A stretch of DNA of 64,000 nucleotides from Spirosoma arboris (lineage in GTDB: Bacteria; Bacteroidota; Bacteroidia; Cytophagales; Spirosomataceae): contig NZ_WPIN01000002.1 in assembly GCF_009754945.1 (NCBI RefSeq), positions 62,001 through 126,000 of the forward strand, read 5' to 3'. Within the stretch, counting starts at the first letter, position 1, and every line of letters begins with the position of its first letter. Made by a program: the position numbers and the translations under genes. The notes beneath the pieces were generated by a model. That model did no database searches, had not been told where the DNA came from, and worked only from the letters and a program-made list of their open reading frames with translations. Positions 56,249 through 64,000 of the stretch are shown piece after piece.

Positions 56249-57285
56249 ACTGCTCGTTTAGATAAGGATTGAACCCCAGCAAGTTTCTCATAAAGAGAGC
56301 GGTATTGATTAGCAGTTGCCGTTACAGTGTAGCGCTGAACATTCTTTCTGCCAGCCTCAATCAGCGACTGACGTAATGTGTCATCCTGAATCAATTGCAA
56401 GATGCCCTGTCGAATAGCTGACACATCTGTCGGATTCACAAAATGGGCCGCATCGGAACCAATCGTGCACATCGGCTCCAGGTCCGACGAGATAACTGCA
56501 CGGCCAACGGCGTTGGCTTCAAGAATGGGCATTCCGAATCCTTCGTAGGTTGACACGAACGTGACGATATCACATTCTTCATACAATTGAACTACTCTCG
56601 CTCGACTCAGGTCAATGTAATTCCGGTAATTAATTCGATACTCCCGGAGTGCCCGAGTGATGATATTTGTTAGCGGACCAATGATAATAAGTGTACAAAC
56701 AATGCCTTCGATAGCGGCAATCAGGCGCAACAGGTTCTTGTTAGGAGCAGTGCCTACTTGTAATAAGATGGGGCTTTGTTTGCGAAACGCAGCCGGTTGA
56801 TACACAAACGCCGGATCGTATCCATTAGCTACTACAACTGCTTTCTGAGCCACTTGCCCTACATGTCGAACCAAGTCCTGCTGCGTTTTTTCCGAAACCA
56901 CCGTTACAACACCAGCCCGACGAATAGGCAGGTAATACCAGAACAACCAGAACAGAGCGTACCGTAAGGGGTGGTTTCGGCTCTTTTCCAGGATACTACA
57001 ATCATGAATTGTCAGTACTGTGTGTGAGGCAGGCAGGGCCAGTGCTGCGTAATGGATATCGCCGGTTATGTGAAAAATAGTGGCCGACACTGCTCGTAGA
57101 AAGCGCATATTTTGCCAGACACTCCACCAACCGCGACTAACATACGGCAACTGAATTCGAGTCGTCAGCATGTCTGGCTGTCGATCAAGTTCGCGCTGAA
57201 TACTGCCAAATAGCTCTTCAATGCTATTACCGGTTCCCCGGCTACGAAATAGATACGTAACAATCATAGAAATACTAAAGCTCAA
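56245..57285 (-). CDS. Family-4 glycosyltransferase
   Basis: A GT4-type glycosyltransferase of 346 residues (or 340 if it begins at the ATG at 57267). Typical words are HITGDIHYAAL, TVLTIHDCSILEKS, PILLQVGTAPNKNLLRLI, and STYEGFGMPILEANAVGRAVI (donor-binding Glu residues, given in part). With the 57285 start it overlaps the preceding wzy-like gene by 11 bp; with the later start it would follow it by 7 bp. Function within the repeat-unit assembly is unknown. Confidence 0.88.
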   Translation of the reverse strand: MSFSISMIVTYLFRSRGTGNSIEELFGSIQRELDRQPDMLTTRIQLPYVSRGWWSVWQNMRFLRAVSATIFHITGDIHYAALALPASHTVLTIHDCSILEKSRNHPLRYALFWLFWYYLPIRRAGVVTVVSEKTQQDLVRHVGQVAQKAVVVANGYDPAFVYQPAAFRKQSPILLQVGTAPNKNLLRLIAAIEGIVCTLIIIGPLTNIITRALREYRINYRNYIDLSRARVVQLYEECDIVTFVSTYEGFGMPILEANAVGRAVISSDLEPMCTIGSDAAHFVNPTDVSAIRQGILQLIQDDTLRQSLIEAGRKNVQRYTVTATANQYRSLYEKLAGVQSLSKRAV

Positions 57286-58606
57286 TGCCTATGCCTTTCG
57301 TCGACCAAAACAGGATCGCAATGAACAGGGCACTGTTCACTAAACTTCCCCAGGTCGATAGCAAGTCTGTTTCCATCGTCAGACACCCGACATATAGCAT
57401 TGGCAACCATAAAATGACTGAAGGAACTCGCTCGGCCATGATAAAAACAGCTTGAAAGCATCCTCTTAACAGTAAGCCATATAAATAGGCAAACAGAATA
57501 CCCCCATAGCCGAAATTCACATAGCCTTCGCCCACTGGAGAGAGATTAATACTGGTGTTCTCAAACTGGGTTAGGGTTGTAAAGCGTCGTATATTTTCAT
57601 AACCGCCTGTTTGGGGTTTATCAGACCAAAACAGGCGTGGCACCAACGGATAAATAAATGCCAGCAATACTTCACCATTGGCATAGGCTTCATGTACAGG
57701 AACTTTAGCCATAGCACTGCCAATCATTATGCCTTGATTGAAGCGCCCAAACGAAGCAAAAAGATGCCTTATATTCAGTAGCTTCTCAGGATAGGTAAGT
57801 CGGTCGATGAGCAGTTCAGTCATCAGGCCCGCATTGGCAGTACGTTCGTTACGAAGGTGCCCCCAGGTATTGTAGCGATATTCGGCTTTGATTGACTGGA
57901 TAACTAAAAGAAAGGCAAAGGCAAACCCAATCAGAACTGTTTTTGAGCGAATGGTCAGTGGGATTGAAAAGCTAACAGTCCCTAAAACGAGCGCCAATAA
58001 AACCCAGAAAAACAAATCCCCAAACATGCCCGTCCGAACCGTATTTGCCAGCAGGAGTATAACGACGAGTCCGATAAGTGGAGTCCGGTATGCGCTTCTG
58101 GAATAATAAGCGTACAAAACGCTTATCAGCAAACAATACATGGGCAATGTTCCCACAAAAGCAGGCGCAAGCGGGATCACTATTTTTACCAGGAATCCGA
58201 CTAATCCAATAAAAAACAGGAACAAACAAGCGGTCTTACGATGCTGGAGGTACTCAATTACATGCTGAATATAATGCCGGTGTGAATCCTCAGAAGAATT
58301 ATTGGTAAACCCATGTAGGCCAGCATAAAACGCTATACAGGCAGGCAAAGCATAGCCAAAATAAGTAACCGACTCAATAGGCATCGAAGCCGGGAACATC
58401 CAGTACGTAACAGCCGGCACGGCTAAAATCTCGAGCGACGCAATGGCACTGATACACTCCAGAATAGCTATACGTTGGCCAATTCGATGAACGAATGTAA
58501 GGAATGTATACAACGAAAAAGATACAGCCAGTGCTTCATAAAACGAACTGGCTGCCAGCCATAACGAAACCAGAAAAATAACCAAACTCAGTATTAGTCG
58601 TCCCAT
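57275..58606 (-). CDS. Wzy-like O-antigen/exopolysaccharide polymerase
   Basis: A 443-residue integral membrane protein with about 10-12 predicted helices spread over its whole length and a larger loop around residues 240-370. The loop carries PLVPRLFWSDKP and SPVGEGYVNFGYGG, a word pair seen in Wzy-like polymerases. It probably joins lipid-linked repeat units on the periplasmic side. Overlaps the CgeB-like glycosyltransferase gene by 13 bp. Identity by sequence alone is moderate because polymerases are poorly conserved. Confidence 0.8.
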   Translation of the reverse strand: MGRLILSLVIFLVSLWLAASSFYEALAVSFSLYTFLTFVHRIGQRIAILECISAIASLEILAVPAVTYWMFPASMPIESVTYFGYALPACIAFYAGLHGFTNNSSEDSHRHYIQHVIEYLQHRKTACLFLFFIGLVGFLVKIVIPLAPAFVGTLPMYCLLISVLYAYYSRSAYRTPLIGLVVILLLANTVRTGMFGDLFFWVLLALVLGTVSFSIPLTIRSKTVLIGFAFAFLLVIQSIKAEYRYNTWGHLRNERTANAGLMTELLIDRLTYPEKLLNIRHLFASFGRFNQGIMIGSAMAKVPVHEAYANGEVLLAFIYPLVPRLFWSDKPQTGGYENIRRFTTLTQFENTSINLSPVGEGYVNFGYGGILFAYLYGLLLRGCFQAVFIMAERVPSVILWLPMLYVGCLTMETDLLSTWGSLVNSALFIAILFWSTKGIGIEL

Positions 58607-59640
58607 CGGCCATTGAGTTGTACCTGCTCAGAATCCAGTAAGGGAGCTAGGCCTATCGTTTGCAAGAGTTGCGTAACCCGTTGGTCGAACGTGTGGTGTT
58701 GCTGAAAATGAGTGTATTGTTGTTTGGCGAGTTCGTGCCGTTTATCAGGTCGTGCCAGATAATACCGTATTTTATCGATGGCATCATCTATCGTTCGGTA
58801 CGTTACCTGCTCAGGAGGAACACCGGTATGATCATCTATCGTTGATTTGTAGTCGCAGAGCTGGAACGCGCCAATACCGTTGATTTCAAAATATTTCTGA
58901 TTGACCGAGCTTACTTCAGCGTAATGAAAATTATTGAAAACAATTTTGGCCCCATATAACAGCCTGTTTTTTTCCTGACCAACCAGGTATTGCTGTTGAA
59001 AAATTGAGCTAACCTCCGGGCGCAGGTAGGGCCCTTGCGTACCATACACTTTTACCTTCACACCGGCCCGCATAAGTTGCTCAATCATACGAGCGCGATA
59101 CGCATACAAATTGCCAAATACCAATACGTCAATGTCAGTTAGCCATTCAGCAACAGCTTTTTCGATAGGCGGTTTTTGGTGAATGCGCTGATTAAAACCC
59201 TCAGGCAAATAATGCGCATTCAGACCAGCTTTGTGTCGCAACGTATCAACAATGTAGGGCTCTTTGGAAAAGTAATAATCGAAATCAGTGGCAATGATCT
59301 GCTGCTTTTCAAGGTTTGAAAGAGGATCAGGATTCATTTGCACGATCAACACATCGCCTAACTGCTTTTTCAATTGCTCTACCAATATTGGATGTAGATA
59401 GCGATAGACAATGACGACCAGATCGGGGCGAAGTTTTATGATTTTGTCCGCTATAGTTTTGCTGATAGCCCGGTCATAAAATTCAACGAACCGCGATACC
59501 CAGTAATTAATTTTAGAGGAAACAGGCAATCCATCTGCAATATCAAGTAGGGAGGCACTATGCCCTAACACCCGGAATGAATCGCAAAGGTGTTGCTCCA
59601 GCGAATCAATTAACCGGCTACCAACAATGACTACCTTCAT
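58594..59640 (-). CDS. CgeB-like glycosyltransferase
   Basis: A 348-residue GT-B-like protein of the CgeB/GT1_2 type: VVIVGSRLIDSLEQHLC start, QMNPDPLSNLEKQ, DYYFSKEPYIVDTLR, ARMIEQLMRAGVKVKVYG, and the C-terminal NNFHYAEVSSVNQKYFEINGIGAFQL, with the Glu near the donor site. CgeB-like enzymes often decorate glycans or glycolipids. It follows the nucleotide-sugar dehydrogenase gene by 19 bp. Confidence 0.86.
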   Translation of the reverse strand: MKVVIVGSRLIDSLEQHLCDSFRVLGHSASLLDIADGLPVSSKINYWVSRFVEFYDRAISKTIADKIIKLRPDLVVIVYRYLHPILVEQLKKQLGDVLIVQMNPDPLSNLEKQQIIATDFDYYFSKEPYIVDTLRHKAGLNAHYLPEGFNQRIHQKPPIEKAVAEWLTDIDVLVFGNLYAYRARMIEQLMRAGVKVKVYGTQGPYLRPEVSSIFQQQYLVGQEKNRLLYGAKIVFNNFHYAEVSSVNQKYFEINGIGAFQLCDYKSTIDDHTGVPPEQVTYRTIDDAIDKIRYYLARPDKRHELAKQQYTHFQQHHTFDQRVTQLLQTIGLAPLLDSEQVQLNGRWDD

Positions 59641-59659
59641 ATCTCTTCTGATTACCTGA

Positions 59660-60952
59660 TCAAAGCTGCCAGTAGTCTATTCCATCGTCTTTACGCATCT
59701 GATATAAGCCCTTCAAATCCAACAAAATGGGCGCATGCTTCATCAGTGATTTGAAATAGGCAAGGTCCAAATCTCTATAGGCATCATGTCCAACGGCCAC
59801 AATCACCGCGTCGTATTGGCCTGAAGGTTTGTCCATCAGATTCAGGCCGTACTCACGAGCTACTTCATTTGGCGACGCATATGGATCTATAGTATGCACA
59901 TTAATCGCATACTCCATGAGCTCACGCACCAGATCAGCTACTTTCGAATTACGGATGTCAGCAATATTTTCCTTGAATGTTAGCCCCATAACCAGCACGC
60001 GGGTTTCGCTCGGATTTTTGGAATGCTGCAACAGCATCTGTACCAGCTTTGTAGCGATATACGCCGGCATACTATCATTGACGCGCCGTCCTGAATTAAT
60101 TACCTGTGGTTCGTAACCCAACTGACGGGATTTATGAAGCAGATAATACGGGTCAATGCCAATACAGTGTCCTCCTACCAATCCTGGCGTAAAGGGCATA
60201 AAATTCCACTTCGTCGCAGCTGCTTTTATCACTTCCTGCGTGTCAATACCCATTTTATCGAAGATGATTGCCAGCTCATTCATGAGCGAAATATTGAGGT
60301 CTCGCTGAACGTTCTCAATGACTTTAGCCGCTTCGGCAACCTTAATGCTCGGAGCTGTGTAGATACCCGCCCGAATGATGCTACCATAAACCTCGGCAAT
60401 AGTATGAGCGGCCTCTTCATCATTGCCCGATACAACTTTTAGAATATCCGTTAGTGTTCGGGCTTTATCACCGGGATTAATGCGTTCAGGAGAATACCCA
60501 AGTTTAAAGTCAGTGCCCAATTTCAGGCCAGACTGCGATTCCAGTATGGGTAAACAGTCCCCTTCTGTACAGCCGGGATAAACCGTAGATTCGTACACAA
60601 CATAATCTCCTGGTTTAAGGGCAGCACCAATGGCCGCTGAAGCCTGCTGCAACGGTTTTATGTTGGGAACTTTGTAATCATCTACCGGTGTAGGAACCGC
60701 CACAACGAAAAAATGCGCCTGCTTCAGTTCGTTAGGATCGGCCGTGAAGAGAATATCCGTTCCAATAAACGCATCGGATGACAACTCCCGCGAAGGGTCT
60801 TCAGACCGCTGTAGCATGGCCACACGATTCGGGTTGTTATCGAAACCAACAACTCGAAATTGTCGGGCAAAAGCAAGTGCAACCGGCAAACCGATATACC
60901 CTAAGCCAATGACGGCAATTTTCTTTTCTTTCTGTCGAAGTGCGTCTATCAC
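59660..60952 (-). CDS. Nucleotide-sugar dehydrogenase (TviB/WbpA-like)
   Basis: A 430-residue UDP-N-acetyl-hexosamine 6-dehydrogenase. NAD-binding VIGLGYIGLPVALAFA (residues 14-29), YESTVYPGCTEGDCLP, the catalytic Cys in GGHCIGIDPYY, and late motif VLVMGLTFKENIADIRNSK are the full set of UDP-glucose/UDP-ManNAc dehydrogenases. The sequence looks closest to the branch that oxidises UDP-GlcNAc or UDP-GalNAc (TviB/WbpO). Together with wecB it can supply UDP-ManNAcA or a related uronic acid. Second gene after the chain-length regulator (9-bp gap). Confidence 0.92.
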   Translation of the reverse strand: MIDALRQKEKKIAVIGLGYIGLPVALAFARQFRVVGFDNNPNRVAMLQRSEDPSRELSSDAFIGTDILFTADPNELKQAHFFVVAVPTPVDDYKVPNIKPLQQASAAIGAALKPGDYVVYESTVYPGCTEGDCLPILESQSGLKLGTDFKLGYSPERINPGDKARTLTDILKVVSGNDEEAAHTIAEVYGSIIRAGIYTAPSIKVAEAAKVIENVQRDLNISLMNELAIIFDKMGIDTQEVIKAAATKWNFMPFTPGLVGGHCIGIDPYYLLHKSRQLGYEPQVINSGRRVNDSMPAYIATKLVQMLLQHSKNPSETRVLVMGLTFKENIADIRNSKVADLVRELMEYAINVHTIDPYASPNEVAREYGLNLMDKPSGQYDAVIVAVGHDAYRDLDLAYFKSLMKHAPILLDLKGLYQMRKDDGIDYWQL

Positions 60953-60961
60953 CAGTTGAGT

Positions 60962-62077
60962 CTAATTAATGGGTTCGTAACAATATGTATCTTCTGCGAC
61001 AATCGCCTTTAATCGTCCAGCCAGATCGGCTTGCTGAATCAGTACAACCAGAACACTTATCACCAGTCCTGCCAGTGAAGAAAGTAGAACGGTTAGCATT
61101 CGTCTGGGCGATATTCGTTTAAGTGGTACTTTAGGTGGTTCGAGTACATTAAAGATGGGGGTTCGTTCCTGCACTTTAAGCTTAGCCTGTTCGAACCGGC
61201 GAGATAATTCAGTATAAACGGTCTGGGCAATTGTCAGTTCAGTCTCCATACGATGTCTATCCACCGTAGCAACCTGCATCGCAATAGCCTTGTGATTATC
61301 GTTATACTGGAATAAAGCTGACTGCGCTGTCTGGTATCGTTGATGAGCTGCGTCTAATTGTCGATCGTAAAAGGTTAAATCCTCCCGAGCTTTTTTCGTT
61401 CTATAGGCCGTCACATACCGGGTCAGATAATTCAATGCCAGTTGGGTCACGCTGGCGGCAACTTGAGCATCAGGCATTTTAACGGTAATTGTAATGATAC
61501 CCGAACGCGTATCGAGTTTAGCATTGACTCGTTCGCTAATTTCCTCGGCCAATTCTTGCTGTTGCGCCGACAAGTACACTGGTCCCTGAATATTAGTAGT
61601 ACGGGAACGGTTATCTTCATTTTGCTTATCAAATGAGACTAATTGCTTCCATGACCAGCTAGTATGGTTTGCTACTAGGAACTGACCAACTGTTTTCGGT
61701 TGGCCCTTGATGTGAACAGACTGATCAATCAGGAAAAGAATAAACGGCGTACTCTGTAATACATTAGGATACAAGTCTGGACGAACGGCATCCACGTCTT
61801 CTGCATCCGAGAAATCAACATCCACAAAGCCAGCCATTGATGAGAGTCGCTTAAACAAGTCGCTCGCGCCCGTATTCATTTCAGGAATAATCCGCGCTTC
61901 CGACCGAAATTCTGGTTGCTGAACTAAAGCAATTAGTATCCCTAGGACTGTAAATGACATCGTGATTATTATAATCCGAAACCGAGCCTGCCAAATCGTT
62001 CGTATCACTACATCAGCGGGCAAAAAAAACCAGCGATTAGCGAACAAGGTTGGGCTAAATTCCGTCGACGTTACCAT
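60962..62077 (-). CDS. Wzz/GNVR-type polysaccharide chain-length regulator
   Basis: A 371-residue inner-membrane polysaccharide co-polymerase. It has a transmembrane helix near residues 33-53, a periplasmic part with long coiled coils (around residues 195-290) and a second helix near 325-347, followed by a short C-tail with no tyrosine-kinase domain. RTPIFNVLEPPKVPLKRISP before the second helix is the Wzz/GNVR proline motif. It sets chain length for the polymer and is the first gene of the minus-strand cluster. Confidence 0.9.
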   Translation of the reverse strand: MVTSTEFSPTLFANRWFFLPADVVIRTIWQARFRIIIITMSFTVLGILIALVQQPEFRSEARIIPEMNTGASDLFKRLSSMAGFVDVDFSDAEDVDAVRPDLYPNVLQSTPFILFLIDQSVHIKGQPKTVGQFLVANHTSWSWKQLVSFDKQNEDNRSRTTNIQGPVYLSAQQQELAEEISERVNAKLDTRSGIITITVKMPDAQVAASVTQLALNYLTRYVTAYRTKKAREDLTFYDRQLDAAHQRYQTAQSALFQYNDNHKAIAMQVATVDRHRMETELTIAQTVYTELSRRFEQAKLKVQERTPIFNVLEPPKVPLKRISPRRMLTVLLSSLAGLVISVLVVLIQQADLAGRLKAIVAEDTYCYEPIN

Positions 62078-62141
62078 ACAACTCGGTGAAGGCTTTGGGC
62101 CACTGAGTCATCTAGTGACTTTCAGTAAGCATATGACGACA

Positions 62142-62191
62142 AAAATCAAAAAAGTCTCCTTAATTTATCATTAGGAGACTTTTTTGATTTT
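62142..62191. terminator. 19-bp perfect hairpin between tgt and the polysaccharide cluster
   Basis: Arms 62142-62160 and 62173-62191 pair perfectly (CAAAAAAGTCTCCT core), 12-base loop, with A- and T-rich outer ends. It likely ends the tgt transcript. The stretch 62192-62288 shows no gene, and 62078-62141 must hold the promoter of the polysaccharide cluster. Confidence 0.8.
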
Positions 62192-62288
62192 CACTAAGGT
62201 ATTATTCCACTAATAAAAACTAGCTATAAATCTGAAAGCTACTAGTTAAATATTTAGAATTCAGGATATTAACTATTGCCAACCTCAT

Positions 62289-63419
62289 TTATAATCGCTG
62301 CATTAACCGAACAACCTGTTCATTTTTCCAGGCTACAAAATCACCGGCCTCGATATGAGCCCGTGCCTGTCTGACAAGCCAGAGATAAAACGTCAGATTG
62401 TGCAGACTGGCAATTTGCCCGCCCAGTAATTCCTCCGATTTAACCAGATGACGCAGATAAGCTTTCGAGTAAAACGTACTGGCATACCCGTCTAATCCCG
62501 CATCGATCGGACTAAAATCCTGGTTCCATTTTTCATTTTTGATGTTGATAATACCCTCCGTTGTGAATAATAGTCCGTGTCGGGCATTACGCGTTGGCAT
62601 CACACAATCGAACATATCTACCCCTAAAGCAATAGCTTCCAAAATATTGGCAGGTGTTCCTACACCCATCAAATAGCGTGGTTTATCAACGGGCAGAATA
62701 CTATTTACTAACTCGATCGTAGCATACATTTCCTCGGCGGGTTCGCCTACTGCCAGCCCACCAATAGCGTTTCCTTCGCGCTCTTTACTCGCAATCGTTT
62801 CTGCCGACTGACGGCGAAGGTCAGCGTACGTGCTACCTTGCACAATAGGAAACAGCGTTTGTCGATAACCATAATGACCTTTGGTTGCATCGAAACGATC
62901 GATGCATCGGTCAAGCCATCGGTGCGTCATTTCCGTCGACTGTCGGGCATACCCATACTCGCATGGGTAGGGCGTACACTCATCGAAAGCCATGATAATA
63001 TCGGCTCCAATCGTACGCTGAATATCCATGACGCCTTCAGGCGTAAAGATATGTTTTGAACCGTCGATGTGTGACTTGAAGGTCACGCCCTCCTCCTTAA
63101 TCTTACGGGTATTTGACAGTGAATAGACCTGATAACCACCCGAATCAGTTAGAATAGGTCGTTTCCAGCCGTTGAATGCATGCAATCCACCTGCCTGGCG
63201 AAGTACCTCCAGACCAGGACGCAGATACAGATGATACGTATTGCCCAGAATGATTTCGGCATTGATATCGATTTCAAGTTCGCGCTGGTGAACTGCCTTT
63301 ACGGTTCCTGCCGTACCGACAGGCATAAAAATCGGTGTTTGAATGGGTCCATGATCAGTGGTCAGCGTTCCCGTTCGGGCCTTCGACTGTGGATCATGAC
63401 TAGAAATCGAAAAAGTCAT
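62289..63419 (-). CDS. tgt: Queuine/preQ1 tRNA-ribosyltransferase
   Basis: A 376-residue TIM-barrel enzyme that swaps G34 for preQ1 in GUN tRNAs. Substrate and catalytic motifs are complete: PIFMPVGTAGTVKAV, LGNTYHLYLRPG, LTDSGGYQVYSLS (catalytic Asp), DIIMAFDECTPYP, GGLAVGEP, and GVDMFDCVMPTRNARHG (nucleophile Asp). The zinc-site cysteine triad CxCxxC is absent from the expected place (SPIDAGLDGYASTFYSKAY), although the downstream His in ASLHNLTF remains. The -7 box TATCTTTG on the minus strand ends only 4 bases before the ATG, so the transcript may lack a leader. Shares a divergent promoter region with a glycosyltransferase. Confidence 0.96.
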   Translation of the reverse strand: MTFSISSHDPQSKARTGTLTTDHGPIQTPIFMPVGTAGTVKAVHQRELEIDINAEIILGNTYHLYLRPGLEVLRQAGGLHAFNGWKRPILTDSGGYQVYSLSNTRKIKEEGVTFKSHIDGSKHIFTPEGVMDIQRTIGADIIMAFDECTPYPCEYGYARQSTEMTHRWLDRCIDRFDATKGHYGYRQTLFPIVQGSTYADLRRQSAETIASKEREGNAIGGLAVGEPAEEMYATIELVNSILPVDKPRYLMGVGTPANILEAIALGVDMFDCVMPTRNARHGLLFTTEGIINIKNEKWNQDFSPIDAGLDGYASTFYSKAYLRHLVKSEELLGGQIASLHNLTFYLWLVRQARAHIEAGDFVAWKNEQVVRLMQRL

Positions 63420-63420
63420 A

Positions 63421-63539
63421 TTGCAAAGATACGAACCCAGAATTGTTTCAGGTTCAAGGTTCCATGATTCATTGGAGAGGCTTGAAACATTGAACCTAAA
63501 ACATTGAACTTGAAACTTGAAACCTGCTTATCTTTGCAA
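63421..63539. promoter_or_regulatory. Symmetric divergent promoter with internal TTGAAAC-type repeats
   Basis: TTGCAAAGATA (63421-63431) and TATCTTTGCAA (63529-63539) are exact reverse complements; each is a consensus -7 box (TATCTTTG), one for tgt and one for the glycosyltransferase. Between them are several direct near-repeats of TTGAAAC and TTGAACC (63450-63525), some inverted against each other. Confidence 0.65.
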
Positions 63540-63583
63540 CTTCGTTCAAAACCAACGCAATAGCGAGTAAACGTTTCCTCCTG

Positions 63584-64000
63584 GTGATTATAGCTTTACT
63601 GATAATCTGGCTACTTGTGGTCAGTATTCAGCTCATTTATATCTTCTTTATCTATTCCCGAACGGCCTTCTTCCGACAACCTGAGCAGAACGTCTTAGAC
63701 TTAGGGGCCAATTCTACTAGCGGATCTGGGGTCACCATTATTGTCTGCGCACGCAACGAATTGGTAAATCTAATTGAATTGCTGCCGCTATTAAATGATC
63801 AGAATTATCCTGATTTTGAGATTTTAGTCATGGATGATCGGTCGACCGATGGCACCAGCCTATTTTTAGAAAACGATATTCCTCATCTCCAGCGCGTTCG
63901 ATTTATTCGCATAGATAAAGAACATGAGCACGTTACGCCAAAAAAATATGCGCTGACAATTGCCCTTAAAAAGGCAAGCTACCCCATCGTGTTGCTCACC
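63584..64000 (+). CDS. Membrane-anchored family-2 glycosyltransferase, N-terminal part (3' end outside window)
   Basis: The frame runs open to the window end. It encodes a transmembrane helix (IIALLIIWLLVVSIQLIYIF, about residues 2-22) followed by a GT-A domain: VTIIVCARNELVNLIELLPLL and the metal-binding DDRSTDGTS near residues 77-87. No ATG is available upstream: the frame has GTG at 63584 and an ATA at 63560 that would give the natural-looking MASKRFLLV. The consensus -7 box at 63529-63536 puts the transcription start near 63542, so both are possible. The sugar and acceptor are unknown. Confidence 0.8.
   Translation, partial: MIIALLIIWLLVVSIQLIYIFFIYSRTAFFRQPEQNVLDLGANSTSGSGVTIIVCARNELVNLIELLPLLNDQNYPDFEILVMDDRSTDGTSLFLENDIPHLQRVRFIRIDKEHEHVTPKKYALTIALKKASYPIVLLT

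Overview
The window is a 64 kb piece of a Bacteroidota chromosome, most likely from the order Cytophagales and close to Spirosoma or its relatives (inference from protein style; no marker gene was compared). The signs are a SusC/SusD pair, several TonB-dependent receptors with an N-terminal carboxypeptidase-D-like plug domain, lipoproteins with Cys lipoboxes, a DUF5606 protein, promoters of the TAnnTTTG (-7) type, and very little use of Shine-Dalgarno sequences. No rRNA, tRNA, CRISPR array, insertion sequence or prophage was seen.

Layout. 1-8.4 kb: the end of a SusC-like porin, its SusD partner, a PhoA-type alkaline phosphatase, a secreted tyrosine-phosphatase-like protein, two small orphan genes and a phytase-like esterase lipoprotein. 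8.5-14.3 kb: a TPR/HTH sensor-regulator, a divergent HxlR regulator/DoxX pair, and a MarR regulator with a rifampin-phosphotransferase-like PEP-utilising enzyme. 14.6-19.9 kb: an apparent operon of TonB receptor, beta-helix lipoprotein and beta-propeller phytase. 20-27.7 kb: a lysine-rich histone-H1-like protein, an unknown helical protein, and a second TonB receptor followed by an IPT/TIG plus beta-helix lipoprotein. 27.7-37.6 kb: a YpdA-type bacillithiol disulfide reductase, an astacin-like protease lipoprotein, a 1083-residue SdrD-B surface protein, priA and pyk. 37.7-46.1 kb: a zinc-ribbon metallopeptidase divergent from a three-gene set of transglutaminase-DUF2126 amidoligase, circularly permuted ATP-grasp-alpha-E fusion and transglutaminase. 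46.2-48.2 kb: DUF5606, engB and a periplasmic thioredoxin. 48.3-62.1 kb: eleven tightly packed minus-strand genes for an extracellular polysaccharide. 62.3-64 kb: tgt and the start of a family-2 glycosyltransferase.

How the genes work together. The first 27 kb reads as an organic-phosphate scavenging region: phosphatases and phytases on the cell surface or in the periplasm, plus three outer-membrane importers. Upstream of two of the importers lie 7+4+7-bp direct repeats with the geometry of PhoB-type boxes, next to -7 boxes. The 37.7-46.1 kb set has the parts of a predicted amide-bond-forming system whose product is unknown. Almost every gene junction carries a long, often perfect inverted repeat (17-40 bp arms).

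The main candidates for something new are the PhoB-like repeat arrays, including one that drives an apparently gene-free 450-bp leader or small RNA, the amidoligase/transglutaminase set with its divergent metallopeptidase, and the long intergenic palindromes.
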